The position numbers and the translations under genes are program-made. Of a stretch of DNA of 64,000 nucleotides, positions 17,108 through 28,718 are shown one piece after another. Origin of the DNA: Microvirga mediterraneensis (lineage in GTDB: Bacteria > Pseudomonadota > Alphaproteobacteria > Rhizobiales > Beijerinckiaceae); contig NZ_JACDXJ010000001.1 in assembly GCF_013520865.1 (NCBI RefSeq), forward strand, positions 496,001 through 560,000, written 5' to 3'. The notes beneath the pieces were generated by a model. That model saw only the letters and a program-made list of their open reading frames with translations, did not search any database and was not told the origin of the DNA. Position 1 is the first letter of the stretch. Each line of letters begins with the position of its first letter.

Positions 17108-18115
17108 ATGCCAGAATTCCTTCTCGTGGAATGGCTGGGAAAGCCCGTCTGGATGTGGACGGCTTTCCTTAGCCTTGTCGTGTTTCTTCTCGCCTTCGAT
17201 CTCGGTGTCCTGAACAGGAAGGACAAAGAGCTCGGCGTGAAGGAGAGCCTTCTCCTGTCCGCCTTCTACATCGGCATCGCAGCGCTGTTCGGCGCCTATA
17301 TCTGGTGGTCCTTCGAGACCGGCCTCCTGGTGACCCAGGACGGCAGCCATGCGGGCATCGCCTATTTCACCGGCTTCTTCATCGAGAAGTCCCTGTCCAT
17401 CGACAACGTCTTCGTGATCTCGCTGATCTTCAGCTATTTCGCGATCCCCCGGAAATACCAGTACCGGGCCCTCGTGTGGGGCATCGTCGGCGTCATCGTG
17501 CTGCGCGGCATCATGATCGCCGTGGGCGCGGCCCTCGTGCAGGAATACGCCTGGATGCTCTATCTCTTCGGCGCCTTCCTCATCATCACGGGCGTCAAGA
17601 TGCTGCTCGTGCCCGAGAGCGAGCCGAACATCGACAACAACGCCATGGTGCGCTTCCTGCGCAGGCACATGCGGGTCTCGGACCGCCTGCACGAGCAGCA
17701 CTTCTTCGTGCGGGAGCCCGATCCGAAGACGGGCCGGATCGTCACCTGGGCGACGCCGCTCTTCCTCGCCCTCGTGGTGATCAACGTGGCCGACCTGATC
17801 TTCGCAGTCGATTCGGTGCCGGCGATCTTCGCCATCACGACCGATACCTTCGTGGTCTATACGGCAAACATCATGGCGATCCTCGGCCTGCGCGCGCTCT
17901 ACTTCGCGCTCGCCGCCATGGTGCACCGGTTCCACTACCTGAAATACGCTCTCGCCCTGGTGCTCGTCTTCATCGGTGGCAAGATCTTCTGGAACCAGCT
18001 CGTCGGCAAGCTCGATCCCACGATCTCGCTCGGCGTCACCTTCGCGCTGATCGCAGGCGGCGTCGTCTTCTCGCTCTGGAAGACGAAGAACGAGCCGGAG
18101 ACGATTTCCGGGTAA
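17108..18115 (+). CDS. TerC family integral membrane protein
   Basis: This 335-residue protein has about nine hydrophobic helices and the TerC hallmarks. The first acidic helix contains F-D-L-G-V-L-N-R-K-D, then come F-I-E-K-S-L-S-I-D-N-V-F-V and N-V-A-D-L-I-F-A-V-D-S-V-P-A-I. The conserved intramembrane Asp residues are thought to bind a divalent metal. Alx/MntP-related TerC proteins export manganese or help metallate exoenzymes. Despite the name, tellurite resistance cannot be assumed. The start is the ATG at 17108, as the TTG at 17078 adds only an unconserved leader. A family-A repeat cluster follows the stop. Confidence 0.93.
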   Translation: MPEFLLVEWLGKPVWMWTAFLSLVVFLLAFDLGVLNRKDKELGVKESLLLSAFYIGIAALFGAYIWWSFETGLLVTQDGSHAGIAYFTGFFIEKSLSIDNVFVISLIFSYFAIPRKYQYRALVWGIVGVIVLRGIMIAVGAALVQEYAWMLYLFGAFLIITGVKMLLVPESEPNIDNNAMVRFLRRHMRVSDRLHEQHFFVREPDPKTGRIVTWATPLFLALVVINVADLIFAVDSVPAIFAITTDTFVVYTANIMAILGLRALYFALAAMVHRFHYLKYALALVLVFIGGKIFWNQLVGKLDPTISLGVTFALIAGGVVFSLWKTKNEPETISG

Positions 18116-18129
18116 GGCAACTCTGCCCT

Positions 18130-18278
18130 GTCATGGCCGGCCTTGTGCCGGCCATCTCGCTTCGGTGAGGCTCAGCGCTGTCATCCCCGGCGCACACAGT
18201 GCGGGAAGGGGATCCACTCTCACGCTCAGCATCATGGTTTCCCTTCCCCTCCGCTGACGCTCCGGCCGGAAATGACAT
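18130..18278. repeat. Dispersed palindromic repeat family A, cluster (terC - Lrp gap)
   Basis: This cluster has two units. The short one, 18130-18160, is built on the inverted repeat ATGGCCGG-ccttgt-gCCGGCCAT. The longer one, 18180-18278, starts GTCATCCCCGG and ends CCGGAAATGAC, with an internal ggatccact. It lies between the convergent terC and Lrp-type genes. Confidence 0.8.
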
Positions 18279-18294
18279 TGTGGTGCTCCCCCCT

Positions 18295-18756
18295 TCACAC
18301 CGGCAGCATCCCGTCGCTTTTCACCTCCTCCATGACCGCATAGGTGCGCGTTTCCTTCACGCCCGGGAGCGCCAGGAGGATCTCGCCGAGGAAGTGGCGA
18401 TAGGCGGCCATGTCGGCCACGCGGGTCTTGACCAGGTAATCGAAACCGCCCGCCACCATGTGGCATTCGAGAACCTCGGGCGCCCGCTTCACGGCGGCGG
18501 CGAATTTCTCGAAGACGTCGGGTGTCGTCTTGTCGAGGGAAACCTCCACGAAGACTAGTAATTCGAGCCCGAGCCGGCGTGGATCGAGCCGCGCCCCGTA
18601 ACCGGCGATGACTCCTTCGCGCTGGAGGCGCTTGACGCGCTCGCCGGTAGAGGTCGGCGACAACCCCACCTTTTCGGCCAGCTCCACGGTGGCGATGCGG
18701 CCGTCGGCCTGGAGCGCCTTGAGGATCCTGCGATCAATCCGGTCCAAATCCGTCAT
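18295..18756 (-). CDS. putR: Lrp/AsnC family regulator, probable PutR
   Basis: This is a 153-residue feast/famine regulator. It has an N-terminal winged helix (D-R-R-I-L-K-A-L-Q-A-D-G-R, then E-K-V-G-L-S-P-T-S) and a C-terminal RAM ligand domain (G-F-D-Y-L-V-K-T-R-V-A-D). It is transcribed divergently from putA with 114 bp between starts, which is the arrangement of alphaproteobacterial PutR, the proline-dependent activator of putA. The short AT-rich palindrome ATTCCCGAAT just upstream of putA may be one of its sites (inference). The ATG at 18756 is preferred to a GTG two codons earlier. Confidence 0.9.
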   Translation of the reverse strand: MTDLDRIDRRILKALQADGRIATVELAEKVGLSPTSTGERVKRLQREGVIAGYGARLDPRRLGLELLVFVEVSLDKTTPDVFEKFAAAVKRAPEVLECHMVAGGFDYLVKTRVADMAAYRHFLGEILLALPGVKETRTYAVMEEVKSDGMLPV

Positions 18757-18870
18757 TTTCACGGTCTTTCTACAATCCCGCCGCCGTTCATAAGGTCAGA
18801 ACGTCAATTTCGCCATCGAAACACGGTCGGAGGCCTCATATATTCCCGAATAATATCCAGAGGATTGTCG

Positions 18871-21800
18871 ATGAGCCCTGCCCCCGTTGCCCCCCTGCCC
18901 TTCAACCCGCCCTTCGCCGAGGACGACAAGGCCCTTGCGGCTCGCCTGCTGGCGAGCTCCCGTCTCTCGCCGGAGCGCGAGAAGCGCGTGGACGAGCAGG
19001 CCGCCCGCCTGATCGAGGCGATTCGCGCCAAGGGCGGCGGGCTCGGCGGCGTCGAGGAGATGCTGCGGGAGTACGCGCTCTCCACCAAGGAGGGCCTCGC
19101 CCTTATGGTGCTTGCAGAAGCCCTGCTGCGGGTGCCCGATGCCGCCACGTCCGATCGGCTGATCGAGGACAAGCTGGGCCAGGCCGATTTCGCCGGCCAC
19201 GAGGCCAAGTCCGATGCCTTCCTGGTCTCGGCCTCGGCCTGGGCACTCGGCATCACGGCACGGATCATCCAGCCCGGCGAGACGCCGGAGAGCATCCTGG
19301 GCCAGCTCACCAAGCGTCTCGGCCTGCCCGCCGTGCGCACCGCCACCCGTCAGGCCATGCGGGTCATGGGCAACCATTTCGTGCTCGGCCAGACCATCGA
19401 GGAGGCGCTCAAGCGCGCCGCCTCGTCCAAGGGCCGGATCTACCGCTATTCCTTCGACATGCTCGGCGAAGGCGCCCGCACGGCCGAGGATGCGCGCCGC
19501 TATTTCGATTCTTACGCCTCCGCCATCGACGCCATCGGCCGCTCCGCCGGCAACGAGCCGCTGCCGAACCGCCCCGGCATCTCGGTGAAGCTTTCGGCCC
19601 TCCACCCCCGCTACGAGGCCACGAGCCGCGAGCGGGTCATGCGCGAGCTGGTGCCGCTCGTGATCGAGCTCGCCCGACAGGCGAAAGCCTACGATCTCAA
19701 CTTCACGATCGACGCGGAAGAGGCCGACCGGCTCGAATTGTCCCTCGAGGTGATCGAGGCCGTGCTGGCCGATTCCTCGCTTGCGGACTGGAAGGGCTTC
19801 GGGCTCGCCATCCAGGCCTACCAGAAGCGCGCCGGGTCGGTGGTCGACGCGATCGCGGCCATGGCGGAGAAATACGACCGCCAGCTCATGGTGCGCCTCG
19901 TGAAGGGCGCCTATTGGGACACGGAGGTGAAGCGCGCCCAGGAGCGCGGTCTCGACGATTACCCGGTCTTCACCCGCAAGGCGATGACGGACCTGCACTA
20001 CATCGCCTGCGCCGAGAAGATGCTGTCCTTGCGCCCGCGCATCTACCCGCAATTCGCCACGCACAATGCGCTCACCGTTGCGTCGATCATCGAGCGCGCC
20101 GGCGGCACGGAAGGCTACGAGTTCCAGCGCCTGCACGGCATGGGCGAGGCGCTTTATGCGCGCCTGCTCGAAGACAATCCGGGCCTCGCCTGCCGCGCCT
20201 ATGCGCCGGTGGGCGGCCATCGCGACCTGCTCGCCTATCTCGTGCGTCGTCTGCTGGAGAACGGCGCGAATTCGTCCTTCGTGTCGGTGGCGGCCGATCC
20301 GAACGTGCCGGTCCAGGCGCTGCTGAAGCGGCCCGCCGACATCATCGTATCCGCCGACAAGGCGCGTCATCCCAAACTGCCCCTGCCGCGCGACCTCTAC
20401 GGCCCCGAGCGTGCGAACTCGAAGGGCGTGGAGTTCGGCCATCGCGCCTCCCTCGATGCGCTTCTCGCCGAGATCGACAAAGGCCGGCAGCAGGGCTTCA
20501 AGGCGGAACCGCTGATCGACGGCAAGGCGGCGTCGGGCACGGCACGTCCGGTCGTCAGCCCCATCGACGGCTCGACCGTAGTCGGCCAGGTGACGGAAGC
20601 CTCGCCGGAGGTGGCCGACCGGGCCATGGCGGCCGCGCAGGCCGGATTCAAAGTCTGGAGCCGCACGGATGCGAAGACCCGGGCCCAGGCGCTCCAGCGC
20701 GCGGCCGATCTCCTGGAGGAGCGGCGCGGCGCCTTGCTGCATCTGTTGCAGGCGGAAGCGGGCAAGACCCTCGACGATGCGCTCTCCGAGGTGCGCGAGG
20801 CTGTCGACTTCCTGCGCTATTACGCTGTCCAGGGCCGCACGCTGTTCGGCGCGGGAGACACGATGCCGGGACCGACCGGCGAGAGCAACGTGCTGCGCCT
20901 GCGCGGTCGCGGCGTCTTCGTAGCGATCTCGCCATGGAACTTCCCGCTCGCGATCTTCCTCGGTCAGGTCAGCGCCGCCCTAATGGCGGGCAACGCCGTG
21001 GTGGCGAAGCCCGCCGAGCAGACGCCGCTGATCGCGGACCTGGCGGTGCGCATCCTACATGAAGCCGGGGTGCCGAGGACCGCTCTTCATCTCATGCCGG
21101 GCGACGGACGCCTCGGCGCGCGCCTCGTGGAGCACAGGGACGTGGCGGGCGTCGTCTTCACAGGCTCGACGGAGGTCGCCCGCATCATCAACCGCACGCT
21201 TGCCACCAAGGACGCGGCCATCGTGCCGCTGATCGCCGAGACCGGCGGCATCAACGCGATGATCGTGGATGCCACCGCGCTGCCCGAGCAGGTGGCCGAC
21301 GACGTGGTGATGTCCGCCTTCCGCTCCGCAGGGCAGCGCTGCTCGGCCCTGCGCTTGCTCTGCGTGCAGGACGACGTGGCCGATCGCATGATTGAGATGA
21401 TCGCCGGCAATGCCCGCGAGCTGAAGATCGCCGATCCGCGCGAGGTCTCGGCCCATGTGGGCCCGGTGATCGACCGGGAGGCGAAGGACAAGCTCGACGC
21501 GCATATCGAGGCGATGAAGCGCTCGGCGAAAGTGCACTATGCCGGCGAGGCTCCCGCGACCGGCACCTATGTGGCGCCGCATATCTTCGAGCTCAACCGG
21601 CCGCATGATCTCGCCCAGGAGGTGTTCGGCCCCGTTCTGCACGTGGTGCGCTACAAGGCGGATCGTCTCGAGGACGTGCTGCGCGCCATCGAGGGCACCG
21701 GCTACGGGCTGACGCTCGGCGTCCATTCGCGGATCGATGCCACGGTGGCGCGGGTCGTGCAGGCCCTGTCGGTCGGCAACGTCTACGTGAACCGCAACAT

Positions 21801-21969
21801 GATCGGCGCGGTGGTCGGCGTGCAGCCCTTCGGCGGCCACGGCTTGTCCGGCACCGGTCCGAAGGCCGGGGGTCCGCACTACCTCCTGCGCTTCGCCACC
21901 GAGCAGACGGTCACGATCAACACGGCGGCGGCCGGCGGAAATGCGAACCTGATCGCCATGGGGGAGTGA
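18871..21969 (+). CDS. putA: Bifunctional proline dehydrogenase / L-glutamate gamma-semialdehyde dehydrogenase PutA
   Basis: PutA oxidises proline to glutamate in two coupled steps (FAD proline dehydrogenase, then NAD+ P5C dehydrogenase) at the inner membrane. In the 1032-residue product the PRODH barrel spans about residues 80-480 (K-G-A-Y-W-D-T-E-V-K-R-A, F-A-T-H-N-A). The aldehyde dehydrogenase domain spans about 540-1000, with F-T-G-S-T-E-V-A, A-E-T-G-G-I-N-A and the catalytic Cys in S-A-G-Q-R-C-S-A-L. There is no ribbon-helix-helix DNA-binding domain as in E. coli PutA, so it is a short, non-autoregulatory type, consistent with the divergent Lrp-type gene. AGAGGA lies upstream of the ATG at 18871. 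Confidence 0.97.
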   Translation: MSPAPVAPLPFNPPFAEDDKALAARLLASSRLSPEREKRVDEQAARLIEAIRAKGGGLGGVEEMLREYALSTKEGLALMVLAEALLRVPDAATSDRLIEDKLGQADFAGHEAKSDAFLVSASAWALGITARIIQPGETPESILGQLTKRLGLPAVRTATRQAMRVMGNHFVLGQTIEEALKRAASSKGRIYRYSFDMLGEGARTAEDARRYFDSYASAIDAIGRSAGNEPLPNRPGISVKLSALHPRYEATSRERVMRELVPLVIELARQAKAYDLNFTIDAEEADRLELSLEVIEAVLADSSLADWKGFGLAIQAYQKRAGSVVDAIAAMAEKYDRQLMVRLVKGAYWDTEVKRAQERGLDDYPVFTRKAMTDLHYIACAEKMLSLRPRIYPQFATHNALTVASIIERAGGTEGYEFQRLHGMGEALYARLLEDNPGLACRAYAPVGGHRDLLAYLVRRLLENGANSSFVSVAADPNVPVQALLKRPADIIVSADKARHPKLPLPRDLYGPERANSKGVEFGHRASLDALLAEIDKGRQQGFKAEPLIDGKAASGTARPVVSPIDGSTVVGQVTEASPEVADRAMAAAQAGFKVWSRTDAKTRAQALQRAADLLEERRGALLHLLQAEAGKTLDDALSEVREAVDFLRYYAVQGRTLFGAGDTMPGPTGESNVLRLRGRGVFVAISPWNFPLAIFLGQVSAALMAGNAVVAKPAEQTPLIADLAVRILHEAGVPRTALHLMPGDGRLGARLVEHRDVAGVVFTGSTEVARIINRTLATKDAAIVPLIAETGGINAMIVDATALPEQVADDVVMSAFRSAGQRCSALRLLCVQDDVADRMIEMIAGNARELKIADPREVSAHVGPVIDREAKDKLDAHIEAMKRSAKVHYAGEAPATGTYVAPHIFELNRPHDLAQEVFGPVLHVVRYKADRLEDVLRAIEGTGYGLTLGVHSRIDATVARVVQALSVGNVYVNRNMIGAVVGVQPFGGHGLSGTGPKAGGPHYLLRFATEQTVTINTAAAGGNANLIAMGE

Positions 21970-21981
21970 GAGCTTCTCAGT

Positions 21982-22174
21982 GTCATTCCCGGCCGTCGCG
22001 AAGCGGAGGGGAAGGGAATCCAGTGCGCCGGCCGGTCATGGATCCTCTTCCCGGTCCTGCGGATCGCAGGGGATGATACCCTTGACGTCATCACCGGCCT
22101 TGTGCCGGCCATCCCGCTTCTGTGAAGCGCCGCGACTTTCCGATCGGGATCACCGGCACGAGGCCGGTGATGAC
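21982..22174. repeat. Dispersed palindromic repeat family A, triple cluster after putA
   Basis: Three units sit in tandem: 21982-22077 (GTCATTCCCGG...GGGGATGATAC), 22087-22112 (gtcatcaccggccttgtgcc plus ggccat) and 22149-22174 (GATCACCGGC-acgag-GCCGGTGATGAC). The last unit runs into the 3' end of the convergent RNA-ligase-like gene and provides its final codons and stop. Confidence 0.82.
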
Positions 22175-22698
22175 GTGAGGGTGATATCTCGGGAGAAGCG
22201 AAAATTCCGCGCCCGCTCCCACGGCCCGCCGCGATACCACCACAGCTCCAGCCCGATAGCCTGCGCCTGAAACGGCCGGAAACCGTCGCGCAGCTCGTCC
22301 AGCAGGGCCCTGGCGGCGGATGGGTGGACCTTGTTCTGCAGCGTCACATGCGGCTGGTGGTTCTGCCGGTCCTGCGGTTTGAGCCAGTCGTTCCAGTGCA
22401 GGGCCAGTTCACGGTGCAGCTGCGCCAGCTCCGTTGATTGCAGGGCGTAGGCAACGCCGCGTCCCAGGGGGCGCAGGCCGGTGACGTCGAGCGTGAAGGG
22501 CGGCCGGCCCGATGCGCGTCGCTGGAGGTCCTGCTCGATGATTCCGAGATGCTCCCCCGGCAGGGCATGGAACAGCGTCAGGTGGGCCGGGATGAAGTTC
22601 CGCTCAGGCGGAAAATAGCGCCGTCGTTGCGCGTCGAAGAAGGTGAAGGAGCGCTCGTCGAACTGGAGCGTGAGAATGAGCGGCGCGGCGGGTTCCAT
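22150..22698 (-). CDS. 2'-5' RNA ligase / cyclic phosphodiesterase superfamily protein
   Basis: The 182-residue product has the two H-x-T-x motifs of the 2H phosphoesterase fold, A-H-L-T-L-F-H-A near residue 43 and P-H-V-T-L-Q-N-K near residue 125. Such enzymes open or form 2'-5' or 2',3'-cyclic phosphate linkages in RNA. The true substrate is unknown. The start is the ATG at 22698 (MEPAAPLILTLQFDE). It has no Shine-Dalgarno and lies two bases downstream of the atp operon terminator, so expression may rely on readthrough. The last ~9 residues (T-L-T-S-S-P-A-S-C-R) and the stop are encoded by a dispersed repeat, so the native tail was probably shorter or different. Confidence 0.82.
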   Translation of the reverse strand: MEPAAPLILTLQFDERSFTFFDAQRRRYFPPERNFIPAHLTLFHALPGEHLGIIEQDLQRRASGRPPFTLDVTGLRPLGRGVAYALQSTELAQLHRELALHWNDWLKPQDRQNHQPHVTLQNKVHPSAARALLDELRDGFRPFQAQAIGLELWWYRGGPWERARNFRFSRDITLTSSPASCR

Positions 22699-22699
22699 C

Positions 22700-22727
22700 A
22701 AAGAGAAACCCGGCTCGGGGCCGGGTT
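22700..22727 (-). terminator. Rho-independent terminator of the atp operon
   Basis: On the minus strand AACCCGGC-(5 nt)-GCCGGGTT is followed by TCTCTTTGAT. It starts 9 bases after the atpC stop and ends at the ATG of the RNA-ligase-like gene. Confidence 0.85.
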
Positions 22728-22736
22728 GTTTCAGGC

Positions 22737-23138
22737 TTAGAAGTTCAGCGCCGCCTTGGCTTCGCGCAGCTGCGCGATGGCCGCCTCGGCCACGTGCTTG
22801 GCGGCCGGTTCGCTGGCCGCGTCGTAATGCATCTCGGCCGTCAGGATCTCCTGGTCGAGAATGTCCTGCGTGATCTCTTCCTCGGGAAGAGCGCGCTCGG
22901 CCAGGACCGTGAGGCCGTTCTGGTTGATGTCGGCGAAGCCGCCGCGGACGAGAACCCGCCGGCCGTTGCCGGGTGTGCTGGTGACGACGAGGAACCCGGT
23001 CTTGAGGGTCGTCATCACCGGCGAATGGCCGGCCAGAACCGTCATGTCGCCTTCGGTCGCCGGCAGCACCACGGCGTCGACCTCGCCGGAGAACAGCACG
23101 CGCTCGGGAGAGACGAGTTCGAAAGTGAAGGTAGCCAT
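22737..23138 (-). CDS. atpC: ATP synthase F1 subunit epsilon
   Basis: This 133-residue rotor-stalk subunit links gamma to the c-ring and can act as an inhibitor of ATP hydrolysis. The N-terminal beta-sandwich is easily recognised (F-E-L-V-S-P-E-R-V-L-F-S-G-E-V-D, then V-L-A-G-H-S-P-V-M-T-T-L). The C-terminal helical hairpin contains E-A-A-I-A-Q-L-R-E-A-K. It is the last gene of the atp operon and is followed at once by a terminator. Confidence 0.96.
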   Translation of the reverse strand: MATFTFELVSPERVLFSGEVDAVVLPATEGDMTVLAGHSPVMTTLKTGFLVVTSTPGNGRRVLVRGGFADINQNGLTVLAERALPEEEITQDILDQEILTAEMHYDAASEPAAKHVAEAAIAQLREAKAALNF

Positions 23139-23268
23139 CTGAGCTCCTCGTCATCCCGTGGCCGGTGGACGGCCGGGAATCGTTTGGGAGATACGCTTGA
23201 AAAGGTCCGTTTGGACAAGATCATCCCGGAGTGTGCAAGCACGGCTCCGGGATGTCCCCTGTTGAAGA

Positions 23269-24744
<1,476 letters not shown>

Positions 24745-25617
24745 TCAGAGCGCCTCGGCGCCCGAAATGATTTCGATCAGTTCCTTGGTGATCATCGCCT
24801 GACGCGACCGGTTGTAGGTCATCGTCTGCTTCTTGATCATCTCGCCCGCGTTGCGGGTCGCATTGTCCATGGCGCTCATGCGGGCGCCCTGTTCGGAAGC
24901 GGCGTTCTCGAGCAGCGCGCGGAAGATCTGCACGGTGAGGTTCCGCGGCAGGAGCGTCGTCAGGATCTCGCCTTCCTCGGGCTCGTACTCGTAGACCGCG
25001 TCGGGTGCGCCGGCGCTGGCCTCGATCTGGGCCGGGATGATCTGCTGCGCGGTCGGGATCTGGGCGATCACCGAGCGGAAGCGCGAGTAGAACAGGGTCG
25101 CCACGTCGAACTCGCCGGCGTCGAAGCGGGTGAGCACCTTCTGGGCGATCATGTCCGCCTGCTCGAATCCGATCTGGCGCACGGAGCGCAGATCCACGAA
25201 CTCGATGATCTGCTCCGCGAACTGGCGGCGAAGGATGTCGTAGCCCTTCTTGCCGACGCAGACGATCTTGACCGTCTTGCCCTCGGCGAGCAGCCGGTTG
25301 GCATGGTCGCGGGCGAGACGGGCGATCGAGGAGTTGAAGGCGCCGCAGAGGCCACGCTCCGCGGTGCAGACGATCAGCAGGTGAACACGGTCGGAGCCGG
25401 TGCCGGCCAGAAGACGCGGCGTCTCCGGCCCGACGGTGATGCCGGACGCGATGTTGCCGAGCACCACCGCCATGCGCTCCGCATAGGGGCGCGCGGCTTC
25501 CGCCGCGGTCTGCGCGCGGCGCAGCTTCGCGGCGGCCACCATCTGCATGGCCTTGGTGATCTTCTGCGTCGCCTTGACCGAGGCGATGCGGTTACGAAGG
25601 TCTTTCAAGCTCGGCAT
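24745..25617 (-). CDS. atpG: ATP synthase F1 subunit gamma
   Basis: This is the central rotor shaft of F1, 290 residues. The N-terminal helix [22 protein letters not shown] is nearly invariant in the family. The C-terminal helix ([16 protein letters not shown]) completes the coiled coil. The Rossmann-like middle contains [12 protein letters not shown]. It is located between atpA and atpD. Confidence 0.97.
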   Translation of the reverse strand: MPSLKDLRNRIASVKATQKITKAMQMVAAAKLRRAQTAAEAARPYAERMAVVLGNIASGITVGPETPRLLAGTGSDRVHLLIVCTAERGLCGAFNSSIARLARDHANRLLAEGKTVKIVCVGKKGYDILRRQFAEQIIEFVDLRSVRQIGFEQADMIAQKVLTRFDAGEFDVATLFYSRFRSVIAQIPTAQQIIPAQIEASAGAPDAVYEYEPEEGEILTTLLPRNLTVQIFRALLENAASEQGARMSAMDNATRNAGEMIKKQTMTYNRSRQAMITKELIEIISGAEAL

Positions 25618-25672
25618 CGAGCAGCCCTACCTCTCCGGTATCCCGGTTCGATCTTTGTGAGAAGCCAAGTCT

Positions 25673-27201
<1,529 letters not shown>

Positions 27202-27202
<1 letters not shown>

Positions 27203-27774
27203 CAGCGGACCTCTTTCATCGCTAGACGAATGGAATTGAGTTTGGTGCGCACCGAGGCATCCACCATGCGGGACCCCATCTTCACGATGAGACCGCCGAT
27301 GAGGCTCGGGTCGATTTTGACGTCGACGGAGACGTCAGCCTTGGCGACGTCGCGCAGCGCCGCCTTGATTTCGTTGAGAACGGTGTCGGAGGGAGCCTCC
27401 GCCAGGACGACCTGCGCCCGAACGATGCCCTTCGCGTCGGACACCAGGTTCTGGAAGGCACGGATCATGTCGGGAAGCGCGAAGAGCCGGCGCTTGGACG
27501 CGACGAGGCGGATGAAATTGCCCGCGAGGCCGGAAATGCCGGCCTTGTCGAGAATGGCTCCGATCGCGCCGGACTGCTCTTCCGCCGTGAAGACGGGGTT
27601 CTGGATCAGGCGCTGCAGGTCGTCGCTGCCGCGGATCAGCTGGTCGAAGCGAGCGAGGTCGCCGGCGACGGCGTCCACGGCATTCGCTTCCCGGGCGAGT
27701 TCGAACAGCGCCGAAGCATAGCGCAATGCTACGCCCGACAGGAGGGGTCCTTCTTGCGAACCGCTTTGCGCCAC
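27202..27774 (-). CDS. atpH: ATP synthase F1 subunit delta
   Basis: This peripheral stator subunit of 190 residues connects the F1 head to the b-subunit stalk. The N-terminal helical bundle starts [15 protein letters not shown]. The C-terminal segment has [19 protein letters not shown], the OSCP signature. I place the start at the GTG at 27774 (V-A-Q-S-G-S-Q-E-G) with GAGAGA upstream. The frame is open for another 37 codons that are proline/glycine-rich and unlike the family. It is the first gene of the F1 operon. The F0 genes are absent from this window, as is usual for alphaproteobacteria. The 289 bp upstream should hold the operon promoter, but I see no clear motif. Confidence 0.95.
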
Positions 27775-28063
27775 GTAACCGTCTCTCTCGTGTCTTAACG
27801 GGCCTCGACCGGGACGGCCTGCGAAGGAGGCGCTCGGGAAACCCGTCAGGTGTGGAAATGAGCCCGGAGCGGAAGCCTTATCCACCTGCCGGGCGAGGGT
27901 GCACTAGCATGGGTTTTTCTGAGGCGCAAGGCGAGCTAGGCCCGGTCTGGCCGGGAAAAACCCGGGCATCCCGTTAAGGTAAAGGGTGAGAGCCGCCTCC
28001 CGTCGGGTAAAAGCAGCTTTTCCTTCCTGTCCGGTCCTTCGGCGGCGAACCGCCGAGAGTGCT

Positions 28064-28624
28064 TCAAAGCTCCAGGGTGGCGACCTCGCAATTGGCGAGG
28101 AACCGGCCGGTGAGCTTGCTGAAGAAGGTTCCGTGTCCCACCACGGCGATCATCGTCTCCGGCCGCTCCGCGAGCCAATTCCGGAATCGCTCGACCCGCT
28201 CCTCGAACACATGGGCCGGCTCGTAGATGAAGCCCCTCTCGTTGATCTCGCCCTCGTTGTGCCACCAGACCTCGTCCAGGTGGCCGAAGGACAGGTGAGG
28301 GAACTCCCGCGATAGGTGGGAGACGGCGCTGCCCACGTCGCAGCTGCTCTCCAGGTGCTCCCTGTGGAGGCATTCCACGAGGATCGACGGCCGGGCCGGA
28401 TGGTCGCCGAACAGGCCCAGGGTCGTCTGGATGGCCCGGGTGAGCGGCGAGGTCACGATCAGTTCATAAGGGTTCGGGCGCAGCTCGGGCGCCCGCTCTG
28501 CCACCTGGCGCAGGCCGAGCTCGGTCAGGCGCGCGTCGAAATGCCCGGGATCCTCGCCGTGCTCGGCGAAATGGGCGTTGAAGGTCGATTGGCCGTGGCG
28601 GATGCAGTGGACGATCTTGGTCAT
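28064..28624 (-). CDS. Histidine phosphatase family protein
   Basis: This 186-residue protein carries the catalytic R-H-G motif in V-H-C-I-R-H-G-Q-S-T-F-N near residue 9 and the second histidine in V-V-G-H-G-T-F-F near residue 165. An acidic/arginine middle portion (S-P-L-T-R-A-I-Q-T-T) supplies the usual second arginine. Phosphoglycerate-mutase-like phosphatases act on many small phosphates or phosphoproteins, and this one's substrate is not predictable. It lies between priA and the atp operon on the same strand, with a family-B repeat separating it from priA. Confidence 0.92.
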   Translation of the reverse strand: MTKIVHCIRHGQSTFNAHFAEHGEDPGHFDARLTELGLRQVAERAPELRPNPYELIVTSPLTRAIQTTLGLFGDHPARPSILVECLHREHLESSCDVGSAVSHLSREFPHLSFGHLDEVWWHNEGEINERGFIYEPAHVFEERVERFRNWLAERPETMIAVVGHGTFFSKLTGRFLANCEVATLEL

Positions 28625-28659
28625 GGGCCTTGTCTTGCTGGTGGGCGTTCTTTTGGCTG

Positions 28660-28710
28660 TAGCATCGTTTGGGGCGGAAAACCGGGTCCACTTTTCCGCA
28701 TGATGTTCTC
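28660..28710. repeat. Dispersed palindromic repeat family B
   Basis: A TAGCATCG end is followed by GGCGGAAAA-ccgggtccac-TTTTCCGC, an inverted repeat around a GTGG/CCAC centre, and a GATGTTCTC end. It matches the repeats near 44.0, 52.2, 52.9 and 53.1 kb. It lies between priA and the phosphatase gene. Confidence 0.75.
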
Positions 28711-28718
28711 GCTCTTGA

